Positions 30,001 through 42,000 of a DNA stretch of 64,000 bases are shown here, one piece after another. Location: NCBI RefSeq assembly GCF_035920445.1, contig NZ_CP109162.1:7998001-8062000 (forward strand), written 5' to 3'. The notes below the pieces were generated by a model. That model was given only the letters and a program-made list of their open reading frames with translations. It was not told where the DNA came from and ran no database searches. The position numbers were made by a program, and so were the translations under genes. Position 1 is the stretch's first letter, and each line of letters opens with the position of its first letter. This DNA comes from Nocardia sp. NBC_01730 (GTDB taxonomy: Bacteria; Actinomycetota; Actinomycetes; Mycobacteriales; Mycobacteriaceae).

Positions 30001-33000
30001 GCAACGAAGCCGGGTTCGGGCCCGCGGACCCGGATCTGGTGCATGTCATGACCAAGGCGGCCGAACGTGGGCCGGGTTCGCTCTCGGTGCTGCGGTCCGG
30101 GCCGGCCGAGACCTTGGTGCGGGATGTCGTGGACTTCCTGGCCGACAACACCAACCGCGATCGACTGCGGTTGGTGTTGTCCGGTGACATCACCGAAGGA
30201 CTGCGACAGCAGGTCAGTCAGGCTGCGCGGTTGCACCTGCGAGTGCTCACGGTGCCGACGCAGCCGAATGCGCCCGCGGCGTCGCCATGGCCGAGCGACC
30301 CGATCCGAGTGGTGGCAACTGCACTGGAATGGGTCCGCCGATCGGGATCGACCGATTTCGAAACACTGTGGCGGACCATGCCGCCGTTTGTGCTCGAGTT
30401 GTTGTTGTCGTCGGATCACGCGCCGCGAGTGCACTCCATGGCCGCCGACATCGGGGTTGTGCTGCCGCAACTGCCGTTGTGGAACAGGGCCGCGGACGGT
30501 GCCGAGTTCCCGGTGAGCACTGTCGCGGCGCTGGTCGGCGGGTATCCGGTGCCGGCGGACATTCGCCGACTGGTGCATGACGCCGCGCGGGCACACGGCC
30601 TCACCCTTCCGGAAACAGCGGAAACCAGGGCGCAGTCGAGTGCCACCGACGCGGATGTGGCTCTGGCGGCCGGTGTGGATGTTGTGACGGTGCGTCGGGT
30701 GCTGGCACATCGCGGGGCGCCGGTGCATCAGGTGGAATGGCTGGTGCTCGCGGCCGAGTTGCAGCTGCGGGGCGAGCTGCCCGCGCGGCTGCGCGAGCTG
30801 GGCATCACCTCGAACGCGATCTCCGTGTCCGCGGTGATTCCCAAGGCAGTAGTGGACGAGGTGTTGGCGGGTGAGCTGTCGCCGTTGTCGGGGCCTGGCC
30901 GCGAGGTGTTCGACGCGATCGTGCGGATCGTCACCCGGGTTCAGGTACGGGGGCGTGCAGACAATGCCGGTGCCACCGCGCCGTCGGTGCCCGCCGCGGC
31001 GGTGGAGCCGACAGAAGGCCCCGCTCACACTGCGACGCGGTTGCGGGCGATCGTCGCCGAGGTCGGCCCTCCGCCTCCGCTGCCGGGCACCGACTGGGTG
31101 ATTTCGCCCGCCCAGCAACTCGCCGACATCAGAGTCCTTTCACAGCAGTCGGATTCGAAGGCCGCCAAGGTTGCTGTGGGAGCCGGGGTGTCGTGGTCGG
31201 CGGTGTACCGGCTGCTCATGGGGAGGAAGGTGGCTCCTACGGATCGGCTTGCGATTGCGCAGGCGGCGGTCGAGCTCGGATACAAGGTGCCGAAGTCGGG
31301 TACTGCCGAGGCGGTTGTCTGGTTGGCCGGTGTGGATAGCCCGGAAGTCAGCGATCTGAAGCACGGCAAAAAAGCCAGGCTCCACGAGCGTCAGCTGCGC
31401 TCTTATACGGCGGCGCGTCTACTCGGTTTCCCGTTGCCGCAACTGCCGTTGTGGGTGGCGATCGCCGGCGAGACCACAGCATCGGTCCGCCATGTGGTGG
31501 CTGCTCTCGAAGGCCATTCCATCCCGGCGAGGTTGCGGCGGGAGATGTCGGTCGCCATGCGGCGACACGGGCTGGTGCTGCCGGTCGTAGGCGAAACCGA
31601 GCTCGAGGTGACGGACGAGCATGTTCGGGTCGGTGCCGGGGTGGCTGTAACAGAGCAGGTTGCGGCGGCGTTCGGCGATGAACAGCTGGGCAGAAACCGG
31701 CTCGAACAGTGGAGGTGCCTGTCCGCGGCCGTGCAATTGGGTTGGCAGGGAATGCCCGAAGAGCTGCGAGCGGTATTGGAGCGCCCCGCGGCGATCGCCG
31801 CGGAAACCGGGCTGTCGCAGGCAATCGTGCAGCAGCTACTCGATGGTCGGATGTCGATGAGCTTGCCCACTGGAGCGAAGGTGCTCGACACCATCCGCCG
31901 GATGGTGTCTTCGCCCGCACCGGAGGTGAGTTCGCCCAGCACTCGGATGTCGAGTGCGCTCGACGGGGTTTCAGAAGTCGGTGACGGTGCGGTCGAGAGC
32001 ACTGTCGAACCGCAGCCGGAACAGGATGAAGTCCCACAACTGAAACTGCCTCCCAAGGCCAAGGCGGTTACGGTTGCGCGCGACGCCGGGGTGGCAGTCG
32101 AGGTTGTCGTCGCGATGCTGGCCGGTGAGGACATCAGTGATGTCGAGCGGGAAGCGATCCGGCGGGCAGCGCAGGCGCGTGGTTATCCGGTGCCGGGGCC
32201 GGGAACGCGAAATGCGGTGGCGTGGCTCGTGGGGGTCAGCTTTGCCTCGGTGCGTGTCGTCAAGAACGGGATGTCAACCACGGGTCTGCCCGTGGGCGCG
32301 GAGACCGTGCGGCGGATCCGGGAGGCTGCCCGGCGGGTTGGCTACCGGTTGCCGCAGCTGCCGCTGTGGACGGCGGTGGCGGCGGAAACAGGGGTCACGG
32401 TACGGGCGGTGCAGGCTGCGGTCTTCGGGATGTTGACCGAGGGTGCTGCGCTGCAGCGGATCCGAGCGGTAGCGGAAGATTACGGCCTGGTGTTGGCGAA
32501 CCCGAGCGCGCACGCTTTGCCGGAGCATGCGTTGGCGCGGGTCGGAATCAATGCGGTGGCGCAGGCCGCCGGGGTGCGCGTTGCCGAGGTCACCGATGCT
32601 CTCCAAGGCAATACCAGGACCGGCCCACAGCGGGCGCTGATTCTGACGTCGGTGGTGCGGCTGCACTGGGCCGATATGGACACCGCGCTGCGCGACATCG
32701 CCCGGAAGGCTCAGGTGTCCCCGGACACCGTCACCGAGGTGCTCGCTGGAACCGTGGTAACCGCCTACGGCGACGGTGCGGAGGTAGCGCGCGCGATCCG
32801 GCAGCTGGTGTTCCCGAGCGGGCGACCCGGTGGCTTCGGCCTGTTCACCACCATCCTGGGGCTGGCCGGACTGATGGCGGCGCAGCAGTTCCCAGGCGGC
32901 AGCGGCGGGAACCGGGGGTCGGAGCCGGTCCCGAACGGTGTCGGGGACGGGACGGCTGCGCGGGTTCCCGAGCCGAGCCTCGCCGAGCTGGTGGATGCGG

Positions 33001-36000
33001 CTCGACAAGGCGACCGGGACGCACTGCGTGCGCTTCGGAAGAAGTTCGACGGATCGGTTCGTGGGGGGCTGGCGGCCAACAACATCACCGACAAGAACGT
33101 GGCAGGGCGGTTGCGGGAGCGGGCGCACGACCGGATACTCGCCGAACTGGTACCCGAGGATGACGGGATCGCCACAAAGGTCGGCAGTCTGGTCGACTCG
33201 GTGGTCAAGGAACACCGGCAGTGGCAGTCGCGTACCGAACGCATGTGGGCAGCGTTCGCCCATCCGCATGTCCCCAAGGTCAAGGGCGGCCGGTTGGCCG
33301 GTGTCGCACCGGAAATCCTCGATACCGTTCTTGACCGGCTGACTCCGGAACAGCGGGGAATCCTGCGGGAGCTCTTCCCGCTGGACCGGGAATTGCCCGC
33401 GGAGCGGGTGACTGCGGCCCTGGAAGAGGATTTCGTCCGCGAGGCGATCCGCGATTTCGTTCACGACGTGACGCTGTTGGCCAACCCCTATGCGCTGATG
33501 CGGGATATCGGCGATCTCATTCGGGAGGACCAGTACCCGCTTCGGGAGGATCCCCGGTATCCCGCCGTCGAACCCGAGGAAGGCCGGCGGTGGCAGTCGT
33601 TCACCGAACGGGTGTGGGCGGCGTTCTCGCATCCAGACGCTCCCGAGGTCACGCGTGGCTGGCTGGCCGGTGCGCTACCGGAAAACCTGCAGTCCGCTCT
33701 GGATCGGCTGACTCCGGACCAACGTGAGATCTTCCGGGAGCTCTTCCCGCTGAACCAGGAAGTGCCCGCGGAGCAGGTGGCCGCGGCCTTGGAAGAGGAT
33801 TTCGTTCGCGAGGCGGTCCGCGATTTCGTCCACGATGTGCGGCAGTTGGTTGTCCGATTCGACGAACCTGTCGAATCCTCCGGGAACTGGCAGAGCAGGC
33901 GGGAAAACCAGATCGCCGCGCGCAAGGCGGCGGCACCTGCCTCGGCGCGGGACCGGGTCGCATCCGAGCTGCTGGTCAAGGAGATCGCGGCTGCGATTCA
34001 CGAGGCGTACCGGGACCTGTACCGGCGGGCCGACGGCAGCCACTCCCCGCAGCTGCGCACCCGCACGGGTGAGCCGATCGGGACCGAAACTCCGGAAAGC
34101 GAACTGGTCGATATCGCGAGCCTGACCTATGCGCAGCTGCCACCGCATTGGCGGCTGAAGAACCGGGTGCAGGCGCGGGAGGCGTTGCGGCTGGTGATGG
34201 CCGCCGAGGCGAACGGTGCGGATCTACGCTCCCCGACGGCGTTGGAGTTCATCGCCGCACAGCTGCAGGAGCAGTGGGTGAACCCGGAGGTGTTCGCCAG
34301 GAAGCTCGGCAAGAGCACCGCCGCGGACGAGCCGAAGACCCGGCCGTTCGAAGGTTTGACCTCCGATGAGGAGCTCGCCGCTCCGGAACGCGTGAAGAGC
34401 ATGACCGCCGCCCGGATGGCGGTCGAGATATTCGAACCACCCAGGCTGAACCAGCTGGCCTGGCAGGAACGTCGAACGGAGGTGCTCGACCGGGTCGAGG
34501 ACCTGGTGCGCTGGCACGGCTGGGGCGACCGGGAAGGTCCAGGTCGGGCCGATGCCGTGTTGGCCGCCGATCCGAACAAGCATGGGCGGGCCGCCAAGGC
34601 GTTGGCTGCCACGCTGGATGCGATCTTCTCCGACAGCCCGCACGCGCGGGTGGAGATGCGCCCCCGGATTGTCGGCGAAGCCGGTGGTCGCCGACTGCAG
34701 ATCGACCTCGAGCTCATCGGGGCGCGGCTGACCGAGGCTTCGTTGGCGACTGTCGCTGCCGATTCCGAACGGTGGCAGCGGGGGGAGACCCCCAACCGGC
34801 GGCGGGACACGCTGCGTTTCGAGTTCTTCGAGCGCCCTGCCGAGGGCCGTGAAGTGCCCGGATTCGAGCAGCACGAAGAGGTCTTCGGAATCGGTCCGGA
34901 TGTACGCGAAGCGGACGTCAGCAAGATGCGGCACTGGCTGCGCGACTTGATGCTCGAGCGCGGCTGGACGCGCGACAGGACCTACGACACCACCGTCGCG
35001 ATGTCCGAATGGGGCGGTAACGCCATGAATCACACGGACGGTCCGGTGAAGCTGCGTGCCACCTTCACCTCGGACCGGGTGTTGGTGGAGGTATTCGATA
35101 CCAGCCCGGAGTTCCCACCGGCACTGCCGCCCAGCAGCAAGTCGGCGGCGCAGGAACAGCTCGACGCGGTGGCCGAGGGGACCAGCCAGAAGGCCATCGA
35201 TTCCGTCGTGCTGGACGCGAGTCTGGGTGTGACGGCGGCGGAACCGGATGCGGAATCGGCCGCCGAACCCGCAGGGGATACTGCGGCTGCGATTGATCTG
35301 GATGCTGTTCTGGAGGGTCTGGGGGCTGATGACGCTGATTTCGGGGATGTGCCGGATGCCGTGTCGGTGGAGTCCGACGCCGAGTCGGCAACAGACGCTG
35401 CGGCCGCGATTGATCTGGATGCTGTTCTGGAGGGTCTGGGAGCTGATGACGCTGATTTCGGGGATGTGCCGATTGCCGTGCCGGTGGAATCGGATGCGGA
35501 GTCGGCTGCGGCCGCTGGTGAATCTGATCCGGCCGCCACCCCGGAAGTGGCGGCGGAGCACCACAAAGCGTCGAAGATCGAGGAGAAAAAGCACGAACGG
35601 GGCCGGGGCAGGCGGCTGGCCATGCAGATGTCGGACCGCGTCGGTGAATACCCGCTTGCCCCTGGGGAGCACGGGCCCTACCGCAAGGTGATGTGGTTCA
35701 GCAAGTTCAAGGAGGACAGCACGCAGCCGCTGCCGGTGGACCCGGCTACCGGCGACAGATTCCCGGAGACCCCAGCGGTCAGACCGATCACCCGCACCGA
35801 AGAGCTGCTCGGCGACGAGGTGTTCTGGGTGGGCGACGAGATCGGGAAGGTCTGCGGCCGCGAAGTGCAGCTGGCCTTCTGGGCGCTGTCGGGAGGCAAG
35901 GGCAACCCCGTCGAGTGGAGCGACGAGCTGTTCCTGAACGGGATGAGCGCCGAGGACTTCGCACGCGGCCTTGGCGCCGGGTGGCGGGAAGCCCCGTTCG

Positions 36001-39000
36001 GGCATGGTGCTGCCGGGATGCAGGCGGTTTACGACGCGATGCAGGCCGAGGGTCCCGACCGCCGTGGCGCGATCGCGGTGGTGGCGGACCACGGCGAACT
36101 CGGCGCACACGCCGCGATGTTCATGCGCGTCACCGAAAACCTGCTCCGCGAACACCCGGAACTGCGGGACGTGGCCGTCGGTGACCTGGTGGGATTCGAC
36201 AACGCACACGGCGGGTGGATCGTCGGGGAACAGGCGATCGCCCGTTGGATGGGGCAGCTGGCCGAGGGCGACCCGGTGATCAAGGGCATCGAGTTCGACG
36301 AAGACCTCGACGCGGTCGTCGATGTCGACATCCGCCCGACCGCAGGCGTCGTCGAGCTGATCGGTGCCCCGGTGGACCCCGAGGCGATGAAGTTCGCGGA
36401 TCTGACGTTCGGCGGTGACCGGACCGACGCGGTCGTGCACTCGCGGCAGAATTCGGCCGACGGGTTGCCGAGGACCGCCGAGGACCTGGGCGCGTCACCC
36501 TCCGCTGCCACGTCGCTGGAAGGGATCGCGGCCTACTGGAGTGGCACTGCTGCCGTCGCCGCTGCTACAGGTGCTCTCGGCGGAGCGATCGGGCCGGACC
36601 GGGCACGGATCCTCTCCCTTCTTCGCGAGTACGGCCATGACGGGAACGCAGGTTTCTCGCTGACCGATCTCATCAGACAGGCCGTGACGAACTGGTCCGG
36701 GGACTCGGCCGGGCAGTTCGACGGGCAGGTCGGCTACGTTTCGCTGCGGCAGGCTGTGGACGAGACCGGTGACGATGGGCTCGACCAGTTCCAGTGCGCC
36801 CCGAAGGTGGTCGACGACGTCCGGACGCAGACCGGGCGCGAGGACATCGTGCCGCTGCCACGAGCCGGTGCGGCAGGTACGTACGTCAGCGCCGTGGAAT
36901 CGGCCCTGGCAGGCGTCGATCCGACTGCCGACCCGGCCGAGACCGGGGTCGGTCCGGACGATGTCCGGCGCTCGCAGCAGTTGTCCGGCGTCGACGAGGC
37001 CTGGCGGCTGCTGAAAGCCAACGGCCGCGACGGCGATTCGGTGCTGGTCTTCGAGCCAGCCCACCTCGGCAACGGCTCGCACACCGGTCTCGGCCACGCC
37101 TACCGCCTGGTACTGCACGTGGAATCCGACGGCACCCGCCGGGTCGAGAAGCGCGACGCGGGCGTGACCATCGATGACTTCACCCCGTCTGCCACGGACC
37201 CGATCGGGCGGGTGCTGGCGTTGTTCGTCACCGCCGGCGGGGAGACGCTCTCGGTGACGGACGAGCGCGGCGGTGTCGAACTGCGCAGCGACGACGACGC
37301 TTTCGCGGTCGGCCTCGTGCTGGACACCACGAAGGACATAGTGCGGGAGTTGGCGGATTCCGTACCCGGAAAGCCGGCAAGTCCGGTGTTGGACGCTGAC
37401 ACTCCGCTCCGGATCAGCCATCGTCCGACGCTCCAAGGCCACACTGACGGATCGTTTGTCTATGACCTCGTGACAGCCGAGATCGCGACCCGAGGCCTGG
37501 ATCACGCATACCAGGCCAAGGCGCTGATCCATGAGCTTGTGCACGCCGAGCTCTTCCTGTCCGGGAAGACTCCGCACCCGAGCACAATGACTCGGGAAGA
37601 ATATGTCTATGCCCGGATCCGGGAAGAGGCATTGGCATTTGCCCGACAGGCGTGGACGGTGCAGGCCTTGCGGGCGCTCGGATACCCGGCCTCGCTGCGC
37701 GAGGAAGAAAGTCTCTATCTCAAAACCTTCGACGAAGCTTATGCGAAAGCCGGGAACGAAGACTCGACCCTGTCCAAGGACGATTTACGAAACAGGGCCC
37801 ATGCGGAGGGATTGCAAGCCCTACAGAAGCGGTTGAGCATTCCGAATTACTCCTACACCCGGGCAGCCGAACAAGATTGGGACACCTTCGATGAAGAAGC
37901 CCATCTGCTGCACAAGGCGACCACGACGGAGATCGCCGAGCAGCTGAGAGAGCTGGCGCTGCAGAAATTCGCTGCTGCCCGCGATCTGCAGGTGGTTGAC
38001 CGCTCGGCTGCCGCGGAGTCGGAACGGTTGGCTATGACATCACCGGATGCGATGTCCGAGCGTGATGAGCGCCGCCACGAGCAGGGGGTCTTGATCCTGC
38101 GTGATCTGGTCGCGTTGCGCTCGCAGACGGCTGCACGCGCCCGCAAAGCCGCTCATGATCTGGAACAGCTGGCCGTGGGCGACGTGATGACGGCGTATAC
38201 CAAGAAACTTCAGGGCCGACCAGTGCATCATCAGGCAGTGCTAGTGTCCGGCGGCGCGCGAGAGCGGCTGCTTATCGCGTCGGGCAGCAGCGATTATGTC
38301 CGGATTCTCGACGAAATCAAGAGTGCCAGACCGGGTCTCGCTCGAAACATCGACCGCGGCCAGGTCGATATCGAGTATCTGCGGGTCACGGTCGATTATC
38401 AGGGGGTTGTGCTGGCCGGTCGGATCAGCACACCACAGACCGCCTCCCGAAACGAGGAGCCGGAAATTTCACGGCTCGATCTCGCCGAGAAAGCATCCCA
38501 AGAGCGAACGGAACGAGTTCTTCGGTTGCTGGCCCGGACCCCGACCGGGCAATGGGCTGCGGAAATTTTGGCGGACAACGGTATTCGCTTCTTGATCGAG
38601 GCAACACGACGCGAACAGTTGTATCCGGCACGAAAAACCTTGATTCTCGATGCCGGTGCCACCGACGAGGAACTGATGGCCGCGATGGTACGCGCGGCCG
38701 GCTATCTGGACCTGGAGCGCAACCGGGAGCAAGGAACGGCATCCCGGATCCGGATGCAGATGTCTCGCGACGATTATGTCGACCAGATGCTCGACGAGGA
38801 AACCGCGGCGCACATCATGGGAATTGACGCGCTCCGGGAGCTCGGACGATCTGATCGGGATATCCAGGAAACCCCGGAGGAGAAGGTGTACAACGCCGAA
38901 TCCGACGGGGATGCGGCGTTCGAAGCGTTGCGGGAGTTCCTGAGGCACCGCACACCGATGTTCTCCAGCCGAACCTACTCGGAAATCTACCTCGATTCCT

Positions 39001-42000
39001 GGGACGAAGCGCACGGCAATATTCCGGAAATCGATGTCGTATTGGATGCGAACACGGTTGCAGCGCGAAAAGCAGCAGTAGTCGAGGAATGGCAGGAAGC
39101 GGAACGTGCACTTTCTCGGGCGCGTGGCGAGTTGCCCGAGTTGTCGGCAAGAAAGTCGGCGGATCTCGCCCTGTTGTCGGTGAACCTGGAAATGCTGCGG
39201 CGGGATCCGAGCCAGGCCGACCTCGTTCGCCGAGCCGATGCTTTCAACCACGCGCAAGCATGGTTCAACCGGGTGTGCGACATCTCTGCCGGCTACCAGC
39301 ACTGGGAGGATTTGCACGCCGAACACGATCAGGCTCGGACACGGTTGGCGGCCTTCCTCAACGAGGATCCGGATGCGGTAACCACCTCCTCGGCGGCTCG
39401 ACTGCTGATCAAGGCGAACACCGAACTGAAGGGAACCGCGGCAGGCGACCGTATGAAGGAGCTGTGCGAGCAGTTCTTGGCCTTCCCGCAACAAGATGCG
39501 GCCGTCCGTCGGCTGGATGCGCGCGGTCTGGCCGCGCTCATGGAGACCACGCCCACGCAGCCGGTCGAACCCGATGTTTCTGCTCCAGAACCGATGCCGG
39601 CCACGGCGTCGGACGCTACACGCGATTTCGCCGCCCAGCGGAAGGCAGCCGACCAGGCTCGGTTGGTGGAGATGGTGGACGCGCTACCCGGTCTGTCTGT
39701 GCAGACCAGGGCTGCGATCGTGTCGCTGGGCAACAAGATGCTGGCTTCCGGAACACTGGTCGGAAGGCTCGAGCGCAGTGGTGATACCCATCGCTTCCAG
39801 CTGCGCGCTACCGACGGTAGCCCTTGGACTGACATCGAGGTCGTCGATGGGGTGGTGACGGTGCGCACCCATCTGCGTGCCGACCAGAGACGACGGGTGC
39901 TCACCGCAAACGAGTTGCTTTTGGATCTGACCTCGGGCTGGAGTGACCGCAAGCGCGCCACCGACGTGTACACCGCGGTGACCCGCCGTACGTCGGCGAT
40001 GAAACTGGCTGGCGCCGATGGTGAATTCACCATGGAACTGTCCGAGGAAGGCCTGGATGTCATTGTCGCAACCCGCGAGCACGGCAACCTGGCCATGTAC
40101 TTCGACCAACCGGTTGGGCTGAATGTCACATCGCACCCAACGGATCAGCGGAATGTGCCATTCAGTCCAATAGCGCAGGTGCCGGCAGGCGCGACGGCAA
40201 AGCCCAGGCCGCTGGTCCGGTTGTGGGAGCAGCATGCGCAAGTGTTGGCGCAGCTGGGCGAGAACCCGTTGCTGGATCCGCGGTCGTCGGAGCGGTTGCT
40301 GTTGCAGCAGGCGCGGGAAACCGCTCGGGAAGAGTTGTTGAAGAGTGGGTTCCATCCGAACCAGGTCGCCTCCGTAGTGCAGATGCAGCGTGTGGTCGCG
40401 TCGTTGCGCGCTCGCAACGGTGCGGTGGCGCCGGACTTGGAGCAGCCGTTCGAGCTGATGATCCAGCTGGAAGAGATCGAACGGCGGCAGCTCCTGGTGC
40501 GCAGGCTCGCCGCACTGGAACCCGAGTTCCACGCTGTCTCCGAGCAATTCCGACAGGGTGCGGCCGAATACGAGAAGCTGAGCCGGGCCCACCAGCTGCT
40601 GTTCCGCGTGGACGGGCTCGCCGCACAGCTATTGGATGTCCGTGATCCGCAACCGCAGCCGAATCCGGTGCGCGGTTTCACGGTCGAGGAGACCCTGGCC
40701 CGGCACAAGGTCGCAGGGGTGGAGCAGTTGGCCGATCCGGCGGTCGAGGCGAGGCTGCGGCGGGAGCTGACCACGGCGCACCAGGCGACGACCCGGTTGT
40801 TGGGCGTAGACCCGATGCGGTTGAGCGACAGCTACTTGGAGGCAATGGCGGCAAGCCCGAAGCTGCATTGGACGAGGGCGGCGCAAATTCTGGCGACCGA
40901 CCCGGAGAAAGTCGGCGCGCAGGACTGGGCAGACGCGATGACCAGCCGGCGGCGCGATCACCGGGCCGAGCGGGTCACCCGGTTCCAGGAGCTGCGGGAA
41001 CTGGTCGCGGCAATCGACAGGATGCACGCCGCCGAGGACCGGGTGCGGCAACTGCACGCCGACCTGGCCGTGGCGCTGGACGAATCCCCCGACGCCGAGG
41101 TGACGGTCAACCAGTGCGGCCCGGACAACCTCAGAGTGCTGCGTAACACCACCAGCAACCCGAACGTCCGGGTACTGAGCGCTGGGTTGGCCGGGGTGAC
41201 CGTCGGTGAATACGCCGATGCGGCGAATGAGGCCACCCCGCAGCACTTCCCGCTCTTCCAGGACAACCCGCACCGGATCGTGGAGCAGGCATTCCGGCTG
41301 ATGTTGTCGCGGATGGACAAGGCCGACCGCAACGGCGCGAGCGTGCACGTGCTCTACGGCTCGCAATTCTCCGACCGCTACGGGGTGACCGTGCACGTGG
41401 GTCAGCTGGTGGCCGAGTACGACGAGCACACCGACAAACTCGTCATCCACCCCAGCGACCCGACCAACGGCACTTTCGGCCAATACCCGGTGGTGGACGC
41501 GGACAGCCTGTCCAACATCTGGGCGATGGCCTTCGACCGCAACGGCAACGTCCTCACCTTGCCGGGGGAAACCCCCGGCCCGGACCCACGGAACCTGCGG
41601 GTGGGCCAGGCCGGTCCGGTGGATCCGGCGGCACAGCCGCCCGGGTTCGCGCGGCACGCGGAGCTGATCGCCGAGTTGTCGCGGCAGCTGCGGCTGAAGC
41701 CGGGACAGCTGACACAAGTCCGGCTGCGTGAGGCGCTGGCGATCCTGCAAGGCGGGATCGGCGCGCTCGGTCGTGAGCAGTGGCAGGAATTGTCGCGCAA
41801 TCCGGACGTGGCCGCCCGAGTCGCGGCTTGGCTTGGCGGCCGGGTGCGGTTGATCGCAACCGCACAGACACACCAGGAAAACTCGAGCAAGGCCAGTGCG
41901 CGGTCGACAGAGTCCCGCATCAGGTTGTTCGAGCGACTCCAAGGCGCAATTGCCGCGGGCACCGACCGGTCGAACCATGAGTTGCGACAGATCCTGAGTA

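Noticed and set aside
29140..32815. Separate LacI-family repressor genes
   Set aside because: Only the HTH part is present, repeated in one frame; no ligand-binding domain or gene boundary is seen.
32826..32890. Membrane helix
   Set aside because: Only about 16 hydrophobic residues flanked by flexible Gly/Pro sequence, with no other membrane segments in the protein.
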